Source of the DNA: Terebella lapidaria
Taxonomy: Eukaryota > Annelida > Polychaeta > Terebellida > Terebellidae
Direction: 5' to 3'
Assembly: GCA_949152475.1 (NCBI GenBank)
Contig: OX424563.1
Coordinates: 36,528,120 to 36,592,119 of the forward strand
Length of the DNA: 64,000 nt
Below are positions 23,443-34,199 of the stretch, one piece after another. Each line of letters begins with the position of its first letter. Within the stretch, counting starts at the first letter, position 1. The translations under genes were made by a program, and so were the position numbers. The notes below the pieces were generated by a model, which was not told the origin of the DNA, ran no database searches, and was given only the letters and a program-made list of their open reading frames with translations.

Positions 23443-23504
23443 TAAGGACGACGACGGACGCAACGCCATGCCAATAGGTTATCGAACCATAGGTCCGGTA
23501 ACCT
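23443..23504 (+). mobile_element. Family A 3' tail remnant
   Basis: TAAGGACGACGACGG, ACGCAACGCCATG and a hairpin (GGTTATCGAACC / GGTCCGGTAACC). This is the outermost of four successive family A 3' ends (22179, 22451, 23437, 23504), as expected of serial nesting. Confidence 0.7.
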
Positions 23505-23533
23505 AAAAAAAAAGAAGAAATTTTGTTTTGACA

Positions 23534-23567
23534 AAACCATAAAGGCATTTCTGCTGAAATGCCTTAA
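23534..23567 (+). mobile_element. Family B 3' terminus fragment
   Basis: AAAACCATAAAGGCATTTC, loop TGCT, GAAATGCCTTAA. Same terminus as 60155-60192. The A-rich stretch just upstream (23505-23533) fits the family B poly-A. Confidence 0.7.
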
Positions 23568-24228
23568 TAAAAAGTTTGTTTACAGGATGAAAAGTTAACA
23601 AAAATACAGATTGATAGTTGCCGGTTCGGTGCCATGCCAAGTGAAATTTTAGACTAGCTGGTTTGAAGCACCACAGAGGGCCTATTTACGTTTGAGCAAA
23701 TGTGCGGAGAATTTAATTATGGACATGTACACATATACATACATACTCATACATAGAGTCAGGCACTCTGCAGTGCTACCAGGGTCAGATTATTCCATAT
23801 CGGGTGGCCAAGGCAAGTTTATTGACATGGGGTACAATCACGACAATATTGGTTTATGCACTTTACGGAGTTTTGGTATGAGGATATTATTTTCAGTTTT
23901 AATTTCTTCTTAAATTTTCTAGTTAGTTCAGCGAGATTTGAATTGCATTCGTGATTGTAGCTATTCCATAAGACTGGGAAAGTGTAAAGAGGTAGTTTTG
24001 GAGAGAACTTATGTTCTCCTATGTTCAAGTAAGCCTTGAAAAGAATTTGGAGAAAAATTATGCATATAGTCATAAATAAATGAACACGATTGATATTCGT
24101 ACTGATCTTTGATTTTTAGTATGTTAGAGCGTTTGAACAATGGATCTGTGTGACTGTTGTATTTTGCTGAATTTATTACTCAAATAGCTTTTTTCTGCAC
24201 CTTGTTAAGTTGGTTTAATATACTATAA

Positions 24229-26025
24229 TCAGCATTTCCCCAAGCAGTGATGCCATAAGTAATGTGAGGTTGAATATAAATGTGAGGTAATGTGAGGTGC
24301 GTGATATAAAGTTAACAAACTGCTGTTGGGTATGAATTGTTTTAGTTGTTTGGGGCTGAAAAGATCATAGGAGATTTTTTTACAGATGGATTTGATGTGG
24401 TGGTTCCAGCATAAGTTTTCATCTATGTTTAAACCTAGAAATTTGGTTGATTTTTCATTGCATTTATTACCAACACGGGTTAGTACATTTCCATTTATAT
24501 ATAGATTGAGGTTGTCAAGATTGATATTTTGTCTAGATGGTTGAAAAACAAGATAATTTGTTTTATTTGTGTTTGATTTCAATTTATTTGCGCAAAACCA
24601 GTTGAAGATATTTGATAGTTCACTATTTACCTTGGTAAACAAAACATTCAGATTTGTGTGTTTGAACATGAAAGTGGTGTCATCAGCAAATGACAGCACG
24701 GCGCAGTCACTTGTCATCAGCAAATGACAGCACGGCGCAGTCACTTGTCATCAGCAAATGACAGCACGGCGCAGTCACTTGTCATCAGCAAATGACAGCA
24801 TGGCGCAGTCACTTGTCATCAGCAAATGACAGCACGGCGCAGTCACTTGTCATCAGCAAATGACAGCATGGCGCAGTCACTTGTCATCAGCAAATGACAG
24901 CACGGCACAGTCACTTGTCATCAGCAAATGACAGCACGGCGCAGTCACTTGTCATCAGCAAATGACAGCACGGCGCAGTCACTTGTCATCAGCAAATGAC
25001 AGCACGGCGCAGTCACTTGTCATCAGCAAATGACAGCACGGCGCAGTCACTTGTTGCTAAATAAATGTTGTTCACATATAGCAAGAGAAGTAGGGGGCCT
25101 AATATAGACCCTTGTGGAACACCACATACAATATGTTCAGTGCTGGAAGAAGCTCCTTTGTAGATAGTGTATTGTACCCTGTTTTCTAGGTAACTTTGGA
25201 GCCAGTTGTATGCTATGCCTCGAATGCCATGTCTGTTCAGTTTGTCAAGTAATATTTTGTGGTTAATAACATCAAAAGCTTTAGAGAGATCACAGAACAC
25301 GGCCAAGTTATATTCCGAAGGGACTTTGTTGTGGGAGGCTGTGCAAAAATTGAGTAGATGTAAGACTCGGTGAATAGTTGAATGCTTAGAGCGAAATCCA
25401 TATTGGTGTTTATACAATAGGTTGTTACTTTCTAGAAAATTAATTAGTCTACTGTACATAGCTTTTTCATATATTTTAGAAAAAGCTGGCAGCAAACTAA
25501 TTGGTCGGTAATTGTTAAGTAGGGATGGATCAGAGGCTTTATATAGAGGGATTACTTTTGCCATTTTTAATTTGTCAGGGAATACACCCGATTCTAATGA
25601 AATGCTAATAATGTGTGTTAAAGGCTCTGCTATATGCTGAATTGTTTCTTCACAAGTTTGGTTGAGAATTTGCTGGATCCTGAACTGTGTTTGGCTTTCA
25701 TTTTGTTGACAATTTTCACTATGTCGTTGATTTTGATGGGTTCAATGAAGATACTGTGTGGAAAATGTTGTGGTAAATAATCTTTATGTGAGTGACTTGT
25801 GGATGGAATCCCTTCACATGTGGATTGTCCATTCTTTGAGAAGAAGGAGTTGAATGCATCAGCTATTTGTGTTTTGTCAAAATTATCTTTACCTTCCAGC
25901 TTGAAAAATGTTTGTAAGCTTGTAGTTTTATTAAGTTTTCCAATTGCTGAATTAAAAACCTTCCAGGTTTTTTTCATGTAATTTTTGGATTCGTTAATAC
26001 AGTACTTGTAGTAATTTGATTTCAA
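24229..26025 (-). pseudogene. Reverse transcriptase part of the LINE, broken by a minisatellite
   Basis: The frame at 25013-25564 (183 residues, numbered from its first Met) holds NYRPISLLP (18-26), YGFRSKHST (55-63), DLSKAFD with a catalytic Asp (92-98), GVPQGS (148-153) and FADD with the catalytic pair (179-182). Upstream, 25630-26025 is the endonuclease-RT linker. Downstream, 24229-24744 resumes right after FADD with TTFMFKHTN and the thumb-like region. The two halves are separated by extra copies of the FADD-encoding 34-bp unit, which shift the frame. An enzyme cannot be made from this copy. Confidence 0.85.
24681..25054 (-). repeat. 34-bp minisatellite, 11 copies, made from the RT catalytic motif
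   Basis: Units begin CATCAGCAAATGACAGC at 24681 and every 34 bases to 25021, nearly identical apart from a few C/T and G/A changes. On the minus strand each unit encodes SDCAVLSFADD, the segment around RT motif C. One unit is ancestral and ten are extra. 34 is not a multiple of 3, so successive copies change frame. Confidence 0.95.
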
Positions 26026-26265
26026 GACTTTTTTTTAGTTTGTTTAACATATTGTTATATGACTTGTATTTTGCTATGTTTGAGTCTGTAGTATGAAGCA
26101 ATTTATTTTTCTTTCTGACTGATGTCAAGTAACCTGCAGTGACCCATTGTTCCTTTTTTATATATTTTTTGTTAGGTTTGAAAGTCTTGATTGGGAAAGC
26201 AATATCGAATAGTTCCTTGTATGTAGAAATAAACAAATTATATCCATCGTTTGCATCACATGTCA

Positions 26266-26943
26266 TCAAGACGTCATTTTGTCTGAGAAGAGACGTTTTG
26301 AGACAGTATTTTGATAGTTACAAGAAGTTGGTTTGTTACTTCTTAGCATGGCGTAGACACCAAAATGATCTGCAACATAAGTGAGAATAATACCAGCTGC
26401 TTGAATTCTTGTTATGTCGTTTGTGTAAATGTGATCTAGTAGTGTGGCAGTATCAGAGGTTACCCTTGTGGGTTTTGTTATTAAGAGCACAAAACCATTG
26501 GCAAAAATATCATCTATGAAATTATTTACATATGAGAGTGAAGCATCTGAAGATCAATGTTTATATCTCCCATGATGACACATTTGTCACTGTTTTTGTT
26601 TATTTCATTCATTAGATCAGTCAGAGTTTGCGAGAAGTTATTTAGGTCTGCCCTTGGTGGTGTATTAGGTCTAAAATTCCCCCACTATGAGTGGACGCTT
26701 GTTTTTGTTAATAATTTCAAGAAATATTGACTCAAAGACATGAGGAATAAAAACAGATAGATCTTCTCGTATCTTATAGTTTAATTTTTCATTTACAAAT
26801 AGTCCAACTACACCATGAGAGTCCTGTTTTCTTGTAAGCGATATTAAATTGTGGTATCTGTTGAGATGTAGGGCTGTATTTTCAACAGATGAGAAGATCT
26901 CACTGATTCCAATGACATCAAGGTCAGAAGTGTCAGAATTCAT
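26266..26943 (-). pseudogene. Endonuclease domain of the LINE, degraded
   Basis: The first part (26671-26943) reads DVIGISEIF, with the Glu of the usual SET motif position, and GLFVNEKLNYKIREDLS. The next part, in another frame near 26550-26585, gives a GDINID-like catalytic Asp/Asn motif. The last part (26266-26490) has LDHIYTND and an ADH in place of the SDH motif. The three parts lie in different frames or are split by stops. Assignment to the apurinic endonuclease family is from motif order. Confidence 0.7.
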
Positions 26944-26949
26944 GCTGGA

Positions 26950-27480
26950 TATGATATCTATAAGGTCAAATTCAAGGTAACTAAAAGATGTGCCGTAAAT
27001 ACATGAATTCTTGTAAGCTTTTGCACAATCCTAACCTGTATGTGCAAGTGTTAAAGCCTCAGTGGCCAATTGACACATTTCATGTCGGACATTTAGCACT
27101 CAAGGTTATCTGAAGTCAAGCTCAAGGTCATCATCAGTTTTTCCATATATAACTTCTTATATGGTCATAATGCAAACTTAAGATCTATCTACAAGCATTT
27201 CATCTGTAGAGGCAAATCTGGGCATTTGTTTACCCCAAAATGATTGTTTTGACCTTTCAAGGTAATCCGAGGTCAAATTCAAGGTCACCACACAAGTCGC
27301 CATATGTGACTTCTCATTTGGAAGTGCCAATTTCTAAACTCAGTTTTCAAGCGTTCTATGGGTACAGTTCTGGCAGCTCCCATTATGAAGGAAAAAATTG
27401 CCGAAAATTTTCTTTTCAAAATTTTTTTTGGGAAAAAGGGTGAAAATTCCCCCCCCCCCCCCCCCCTTGAAATGGCCCAA
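26950..27480 (+). mobile_element. Family A2 internal fragment
   Basis: A2 unit sequence without either terminus: TTTGACCTTTCAAGG, CAAGGTCACCACACAAGTCG, AGCGTTCTATGGGTACAG, AAAATTTTCTTTTC. It ends in an 18-base C run (27449-27466) and GAAATGGCCCAACATGG. It is more diverged than other A2 copies, so probably older. Confidence 0.65.
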
Positions 27481-27940
27481 CATGGATAGTAACGCGATTT
27501 GGGGCGAAACCAAGAATGGACAACCGACGCAAGACCACACCATAGGGTCCGGAAAACCCACTTTCCAGTTTTGACAATCACGTATTGCAGTTGGCTCAAA
27601 CCCATGCCTAAATGAATTGAATTGGTGAAAAATCAGCCTGCATATAAGCTGAGCTACCCATTGAACCACTGTAGATAGCATTCATATACTACACATGAGT
27701 TCACAGGTGCCTCCAAGTTGACAAAACCTACCTTGTTTAGCCCAGCCGGTCAGATTGCCATGACCTGGATGTTTGAAGCCATCAATATCTGTCTGCAGTT
27801 CTTTGTAAATATTCACTAGGCTTTTGGGAGAAAAAGAAAATGTTGGGTCATAAGTAACAATTTCATTTTATCATGTTTATGAGTTTTATACTGAGCTGCA
27901 CAATTGAAATACTATCTTGAAGGTACAAACAGCTCAAACA
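27481..27940. other. Unassigned segment
   Basis: No gene, known terminus or repeat is seen apart from weak A2 similarity in the first 30 bases. Confidence 0.35.
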
Positions 27941-27947
27941 GTATACC

Positions 27948-28350
27948 GCTTCAAAAGATACACCTGGTCAAGCAATACACATGTTCAAAAGATACACCTG
28001 GTCAAGCAATACATCTGTTAAAAAATACACCTGATCAAGATATACACCTGTTCAAAAGATACACCTGGTCAAGTAATGCAACTGGTCAAGCAATACATCT
28101 GTTCAAAAGATACACCTGGTCAAGTAGTACACCTGGTCAAGCAATACACCTGGAGCAAGCAATACATCTGTTCAAATGATACACCTGGTCCAGCAATACA
28201 CCTGTTCAAAAGATACACCTGGTCAAGCAATAATCCTGTTCAAAAGATACACCTGGTCCAAGCAATACACCTGGTCAAAAGATACACCTGGTCAAGCAAT
28301 ACATTGGTTCCAAGATACAACAGATCAAAGTTATACACCTGATCAAGTAA
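27948..28350 (+). repeat. 17-bp tandem array
   Basis: Imperfect 17-bp units alternate between GCAATACACCTGGTCAA and AAGATACACCTGGTCAA, with variants such as GCAATACATCTGTTCAA, giving a loose 34-bp higher order. About 23 units. Open frames across it exist in several registers because the unit lacks stops, so I do not call a protein. Confidence 0.9.
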
Positions 28351-28408
28351 TCAGGATTCATACCTGATTGCAATACATTTTCCTAGGGTTTTCCAGGGAT
28401 AATATCTG

Positions 28409-28633
28409 AGTTCGGAAATGTTTTTAGGTCAGGTCAAGTGGTATAAACAAAGCCACCTCGTGTTGTTACGCGACCATTGTCGAGTCACTGTCACTGACAC
28501 TCTACTCGATTCCGCCTGTACGATACTAAGTAAATTTGCTCACTTTGAGTTTATGGCGTGAGTCGTAACTCTCGAAGTGCGTGCAAACGATTTGTTTATA
28601 CCACTTAACCTGACCTAGAAACATTTCCGAACT
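28409..28633. mobile_element. 225-bp foldback element with 43-bp inverted repeats
   Basis: AGTTCGGAAATGTTTTTAGG starts the left arm, which continues through AGGTCAGGTCAAGTGG and ATAAACAAA. The right arm is its reverse complement with two mismatches, ending CATTTCCGAACT. No target duplication was recognised. The inner part is single-copy in this window. Confidence 0.75.
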
Positions 28634-28784
28634 GGCTTATTTAGCCGAAAAGTATGTGTTTTCCAGGGGCAAATAATAATCTTTAGGGTGATTTCAAGTC
28701 CAAATACAGTGTACCGGTAGTATAAATACAACTTGTTTTTCTTGTCTGCCTGGAATCAATGCAACGAAAATTGTGTATTATTAA
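28634..28784. other. Unassigned segment
   Basis: About 150 bases of AT-rich sequence between the foldback element and family C. Nothing recognisable. Confidence 0.3.
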
Positions 28785-29099
28785 ACTAGACGCTTCCGGT
28801 CGCCTACGACCGCTTGGGTGTATCCCCCGTAGCCCTATCATCTCTGTTGCCCCAAATATATCACTGTCAAGTGTGAAAGACTAGAGCAAGGGCTAAAAAA
28901 GATTACCAGAGAAATGTTAAATCTCAAGTCAAAAATTGTTTTCTTTTCCCCACCAAAATTGCTGCACTGATCTTCCGAGGTTATTGAAGGTCGAATTCAA
29001 AATCACCACTGAAATCTCTTTATATGAATTTCCATTTCGTCATGTTTGATAAAATAACGAAAATACAGATAGATCAATCTTTTCACCTATTTATATTTC

Positions 29100-29640
29100 A
29101 ACTCAGAATATTTTACTTACTTGGTTCCAAGTTGAAATTCAAAGTAAAAGTTGACCAAAACTGCATTTCAAGATTACGAAATTGGAGCCAGATCGAACTT
29201 CTCACCATAAGTTATATTTCGACTCATAATACATGTATGTGCCAAACATGGTTTCCAGTTGACATTCAAAGTAAAAGTTAACCAAAACTGCATTTCAAGA
29301 TGACAAAATTGGAGCCAGATCGAACTTTTCGCCATAAGTTATATTTTAACTCATAATACCTGCCCAACTTGGTTTCAAGTTGAAATTCAAACTAAAAGTT
29401 GACCAAAACTGCATTTCAAGATGACAAAATTGGAGCCAGATCAAACTTTTCGCCATGAGTTATATTCCAACTCATAATATGTGCCAAACTTGGTTTCGTG
29501 TTAAAATTCAAGCTAAAAGTTTACCAAAACTGCATTTCAAGATGAAGAAATTGGAGCCAGATCGAATTTTTCACCATAAGTTATATTTTAACTCATAATT
29601 TGTGCCAAACATGGTCTCAAGTTGAAATTCAAAGTCAAAG
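29100..29640 (+). repeat. ~121-bp tandem array in family C
   Basis: About 4-5 units share GTTTCAAGTTGAAATTCAAA, ACCAAAACTGCATTTCAAG and ATTGGAGCCAGATC. The same unit occurs at 34205-34440 and in traces at 40470-40520. Confidence 0.8.
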
Positions 29641-29649
29641 TTGATCAAT

Positions 29650-30545
29650 GTTTTCATGAAAAGCTATTGTGATCAATAATAGACTTAACTAGCAAGAAAT
29701 AATGTTAACTTATTTGGTCACAGCCATAAAATCTCTACTGGACAAAGCCTTCACCTTGTTGAGCCCAATAATAAATATTTCTTGTCTTAACTATTTTCAT
29801 TATGGTCAATAATAGACTTAACATGTAAAAATGATGTTAACTTATTTGGTTACAAACCGGAAATTTCTACCGGACAAAACCTTAACCTTGTTGAGCTCAA
29901 TAATAAGTGTTTCTCATCTTAACTATTTTTATTGAGGTCAATAATAGACTTAACTAGCAAAAAAAAAGTTAACTTATTTGGTTACAGACATAAAATGTCT
30001 ACTGGACAGAATCTTTACCTTGTTGAGCCCAATAATAAATATTTCTTGTCTTAACTATTTTTATTATGGTCAATAATAGACTTAACTAGTAAAAATAATG
30101 TTAACTTATTCAGTACACCCATGAATTCTGTACTGGACATACTTTCACCTTGTTGAGCTTAATAATAAATATTTCTCCTCTTAACTATTTTTACTGTGGT
30201 CAATAATAGACTTAACTATTTTTATTGTGGTCAATAATAGACTTAACTAGTGAAAATAATGTTAACTTATTCGGTTACACCAATGAAATTTGTACTGGAC
30301 AAAACATTTACCTTGTTGAGGTTAATAATAAATATTTCTTGTCTTAACTATTTTTATTGTGGTCAATAATAGACTTAACTATTAAAAATAATATTAACTT
30401 ATTCAGTTACACCCATGAAATCTGTACTGGAAAAAACCTTTACCTTGTTGAGCCTAATAATAAACGTTTCTTGTCTTAACTATTTTTTATTGTGGACAAT
30501 AATAGACTTAACTAGTAAAACCAATGTTAACTTATTCAGTAATAT
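29650..30545 (+). repeat. ~131-bp tandem array in family C
   Basis: About seven units share ACCTTGTTGAGCCCAATAAT, TCAATAATAGACTTAACTAG and AATGTTAACTTATTCGG. It recurs at 34445-35540 and 40520-40970 and as single units at 32040-32160 and 62580-62670. It has few AGGTCA sites, unlike A and B. Confidence 0.8.
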
Positions 30546-30796
30546 TGTCCTGTTTTCACTGAAAACATCAGTTCTCCATTCTGAACAAGATACCAGTGTC
30601 ATTACCTTCCATTGTACAGGCTATTGGAATGATCTCACATGTCAAAATGGATATTTCCAAATTCTGGAATAAGTTAGGCTGTTAACATATTAATATTTAT
30701 ATGATCATTCTAAAAACCGGTTGGTTTCGTGTGACAGCCCTTCCCAACAAAACTTCCAAATATTATCGAGATTCGTCAAAAATTGCCATCAGTAGA

Positions 30797-31140
30797 GCGT
30801 TCACAAGCCATGTGTCTCAAACAGGCTGTTTTCAATGCAAAATGTGTCCCCAAACGACCAATTCAGTTGCCACGGCAACCAAAATCGATTGGTGTCGGGA
30901 TCTTACCATAATATATGTGCCTGTGAAAAATAATGGTGATCGGGTGAGAATTGCGGCCTGTAGCGCGTTCACAAGCCATGTGTCTCAAACAGGCTGTTTT
31001 CAATGCAAAATGTGTCCCCAAACGACCAATTCAGTTGCCACGGCAACCAAAATCGATTGGTGTCGGGATCTTACCATTATATATGTGCCTGCAAAAAATA
31101 ATGGTGATCGGGTGAGAATTGCGGCCTGTAGCGCGTTCAC
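30797..31140 (+). repeat. 172-bp direct tandem duplication
   Basis: GCGTTCACAAGCCATGTGTC starts at about 30798 and again 172 bases later. The copies share CCAAACGACCAATTCAGTTG and AAAATCGATTGGTGTCGGG. A third partial start (GCGCGTTCACAAG) occurs at about 31131. In the family C copies at 35790-35960 and 41080-41210 only one unit is present. Confidence 0.85.
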
Positions 31141-31213
31141 AAGGAAATCTCTGCGGACGCGGACGACGAAGCCAAATCCATAGTATCCGCCGAACTTTGT
31201 TCGGGGGATACAA

Positions 31214-32490
31214 TTACATCGTACAATACTATGGCAGAATATAGCTGATTCACTGCCATTTTATTGGGGTAAATGTAATCATTCAATGCTAATTTTTATT
31301 TCCATGGGTTTCGAGGGATGATCACAAAATTTCAGGAATGACCTCCCTAAAAAATAAATCCAGGGTTTTCCAATAATCCGAGGGGCCTTTACCACAAACT
31401 CTAAAGGTCATCCAAGGTCAAAATCAAGGTCACTGTTTTAGAGCCCATACCGGTATATGACTGGTCATGGAAGTGTTTATATACGTTACTAACATAGGTG
31501 CTCAAGCAGAGTATTTGACCTTTCAAGGTCATTCAATATGTTCAAGGTCAAGTTCATATTTGACTTCCTATGAGTGTTAAACACCAAGATTTTTAACATA
31601 TTTGCTCATAAAATCTTGATGAAACATCTGACTTTCATGAAAATCAATAGGCGCTGAGAACTAACCCCAAATGTCCACACAAGAACTAAACGATTTGGTT
31701 GCCGACGATTGTGTGGTGTATTCCCCCGATGCCCTATCATCCCTGTTGCTCAAAATATGTAATTCAGACAAAATATCATTTACTGCTGGGCCAGTGTCTT
31801 TAATCAATGGCAGTAATAAAGTTCCAGGCCTTATCTATTTCTATTCCATGCAGTAAATATGTTAACAATTGAAATATTTCTTGTCTTTTTTTTCAAATAT
31901 TTTCCAGAGAAGCTTTTCAACAGATTGGAATAAGAAACCCAGTCCCCAACATTGCATATGATATCTGTATCCACAATTGTTGATAACGAATATGGTTTAA
32001 CTGCTGTTAAAAGTTAGCAATATTAACTAATTGATATTATTACTAGAGGTATCAAATTTATACTGGACAAAAGCTTCACCTAGTTTAGTTCAATAATAAA
32101 TACTTCTCAACTTAACTTTTTTTACTGTGTGCAATAATAGACTTAACTAAAGTCAAGTCCATATGTCAGTGCAACACGCTTTCTGGCCTTAGTTTTGTTT
32201 TGGATAATCGAATCAACTTGAAATATTGTGTGTCTTATTTGGGTGTCATGCCATAATTTTTTTACCAAATTTCAGAATTTTATCTCAAGAAATTAAAAAG
32301 TTGGCAATCTACCTCAATGTTGAATTTCAGTCGAAAATGGGATCAAATAAATTCCAACAAATTCAGGGCTTTTATGATGTTTATGCCAGTTCAGAATTAT
32401 TTTATTGCGTTGATTTGAAGTCAGAAGGCATAGTCGCGGTGTACGTTAAGTAAACATGTTTATTTTGAAGCAATATATAAATCAAACATC
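31214..32490 (+). mobile_element. Mosaic of family A and C fragments
   Basis: 31380-31560 has AGGTCA-rich sequence like A2 (AAGGTCATCCAAGGTCAAAA, TGACCTTTCAAGGTCATTC). 31680-31860 matches the family C 5' region (GGTGTATTCCCCCGATGCCC, CCTATCATCCCTGTTGC). 32040-32160 is one ~131-bp C unit. 31214-31380 and 32161-32490 show nothing recognisable. No gene. Confidence 0.55.
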
Positions 32491-32492
32491 AA

Positions 32493-34199
32493 ACTAGACG
32501 TCAAGGCCTAAAGATGCCTTGGAGGCATTTCGGTGTTAGGACTAATTCTTAATATTTAAAACATGTTTGCCATGAACTCTACGACACATCGTTTCCTAGA
32601 TATGGACGAAAAATGAAAAATGCCGACTCGGCAAAAAAATTTAAGGTCAAGGTCAAAGTCCATCCATAATACCCATTAGACATGTTTGTCTTGGGCGACA
32701 AGTCCGAAAATAACGTCCATTTCGATCTACGAGGCACCATTTCCAAGATATCGACGAAAACGAAAAATGCCGTCTCGGCAAAAAAATTTCGAGTCAAGGT
32801 CAAAGTTCATCAATAATACCCCTCAGACATGTTTGTCTAGGGCGACGAGTCCGAAAATAACGTCCGTTTCGCTCTACGACGCACCGTTTCCAAGATATCC
32901 ATGGAAACGAAAAATGCCGACTCGGCGAAAAAATTTCGGGTCAAGGTCAAAGTTCATCCATAATACCCCTTAGACATAAGTTCATCCATAATACCCCTTA
33001 GACATGTTTGTCTAGTGCGACGAGTCCGAAAATAATGTCCGTTTCGCTCTACGACGCACCGTTTCCGAGATATTGACGAAAACGAAAAATGCCAACTCGG
33101 CAAAAAAATTTCGGGTCAAGGTCAAAGTTCATCCATAATACCCTTTAAACATGTTTGTCTAGGGCGACGAGTCCGAAAATAACGTCCGTTTCGCTCTACG
33201 ATGCACTGTTTCCGAGATATCGACGAAAACGAAAAATGCCGACTCGGCAAAAAATTTCGGGTCAAGGTCAAAATTCATCTATAATACCCTTTAGACATGT
33301 TTGTCTAGGGCGACGAGTCCGAAAATAACGTCCGTTTCGCTCTACGACGCACCGTTTCCGAGATATCGACGAAAACGAAAAATGCCGACTCGGCAAAAAA
33401 ATTTCGGGTCAAGGTCAAAGTTCATCCATAATACCCCTTAGACATGTTTGTCTAGGGCGACGAGTCCGAAAATAACGTCCGTTTCGCTCTACGACGCACC
33501 GTTTCCGAGATATGCAGGATGCCTCAAGGATGACTCAGCAAAAAATTATTTCGACCTCTAAGTCAAAGGTCGTTTGAGGTATCGATCCCAAAATCAATAG
33601 GGTTCTTCCCTGTTGATATATAAACCTCCGTGCAAAATTCTGCAACTATTGCCTGAATATTTTTCGAGTTATCGTCCGGAAACCAAGTTTCAAGATCAGC
33701 CTCGATTTCATCCTCAAGGACCTCACGGACCTCGGAGCCGGATCAAAAAAAATAATACACCCTAGAGATGTTTGTCTAGGGCGACGAGTCCGAAAATAAC
33801 GTCCGTTTCGCTCTACGATGCACGGTTTCTGAGATATGCAGGAAGCCTCAAGGATGAATCAGCAAAAAATTATTTCGACCTCTAGGTCAAAGGTCGTTTG
33901 ACGGATCGATCCCAAAATCAATAGGGTTCTTCCCTGGTGGCATATGAACCTCCATGCAGAGTTCTGCAACTATTGCGTAAATATTTTTCCAGTTATCGTC
34001 CGGAAACCAAGTCTCAAAATTAGCCTTGATTTCATCCTCACGGACCTCACGGACCTCGGATCCGGCTCAAAAAGAATAGGGTTCTTCCACATATCATTTC
34101 TGACTTGTGGTGAAAAAAATTTCCGGAAAGTTATCGTCCGGAAACCAAAAGTGGCGGAAGAAGAAAAAAAAAAAAAAAAAAAAAAAAATTCTGCTAAAA
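32493..34199 (+). mobile_element. Family B element copy 3, 3' end truncated
   Basis: 5' end ACTAGACGTCAAGGCC, about six 147-bp units (32580-33510), a tail with a partial internal repeat (33520-33770 and 33840-34020), poly-A (34155-34188), then TTCTGCTAAAACCA where it stops. Family C unit sequence follows at once, so the 3' hairpin is gone. Confidence 0.8.

Larger units (their letters stand above)
23812..26943 (-). mobile_element. CR1/Jockey-like non-LTR retrotransposon, degraded
   Basis: In order on the minus strand: an apurinic-type endonuclease, a linker, a reverse transcriptase, and a C-terminal region with translation resembling AWGNAD..LNKVQKKAI and NSAKYNSHTDPLFKRS, typical of CR1/Jockey-group LINEs. 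Several frame breaks and stops, and the minisatellite at 24681-25054, make it inactive. Both ends are uncertain. No poly-A or target duplication was recognised. Confidence 0.8.
28785..31213 (+). mobile_element. Family C element, complete
   Basis: The 5' end is ACTAGACG with the hairpin CGGTCG-CCTA-CGACCG, then GGGTGTATCCCCC. The 3' end is a compound hairpin: GTATCC, G, CCGAAC, loop TTT, GTTCGG, G, GGATAC, and its GGGGGATAC pairs with the 5' GTATCCCCC. The core has two successive tandem arrays (~121 bp at 29100-29640, ~131 bp at 29650-30545) and a 172-bp direct repeat (30797 and 30969). A worn family A 5' piece lies near 28885-28990. No protein is supported. Confidence 0.8.

Noticed and set aside
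24681..25054. CRISPR-like array (34-bp repeats)
   Set aside because: Units are contiguous with no spacers and encode an RT motif. The context is eukaryotic.
27948..28350. Repetitive secreted or silk-like protein gene
   Set aside because: The open frame is explained by a stop-free 17-bp unit. It is open in more than one register and has no gene context.
31031..31213. Small minus-strand gene near the family C end
   Set aside because: The frame crosses the 3' hairpin of family C and a tandem duplication. A similar frame exists at the other C end (35829-36044), so it is element sequence.
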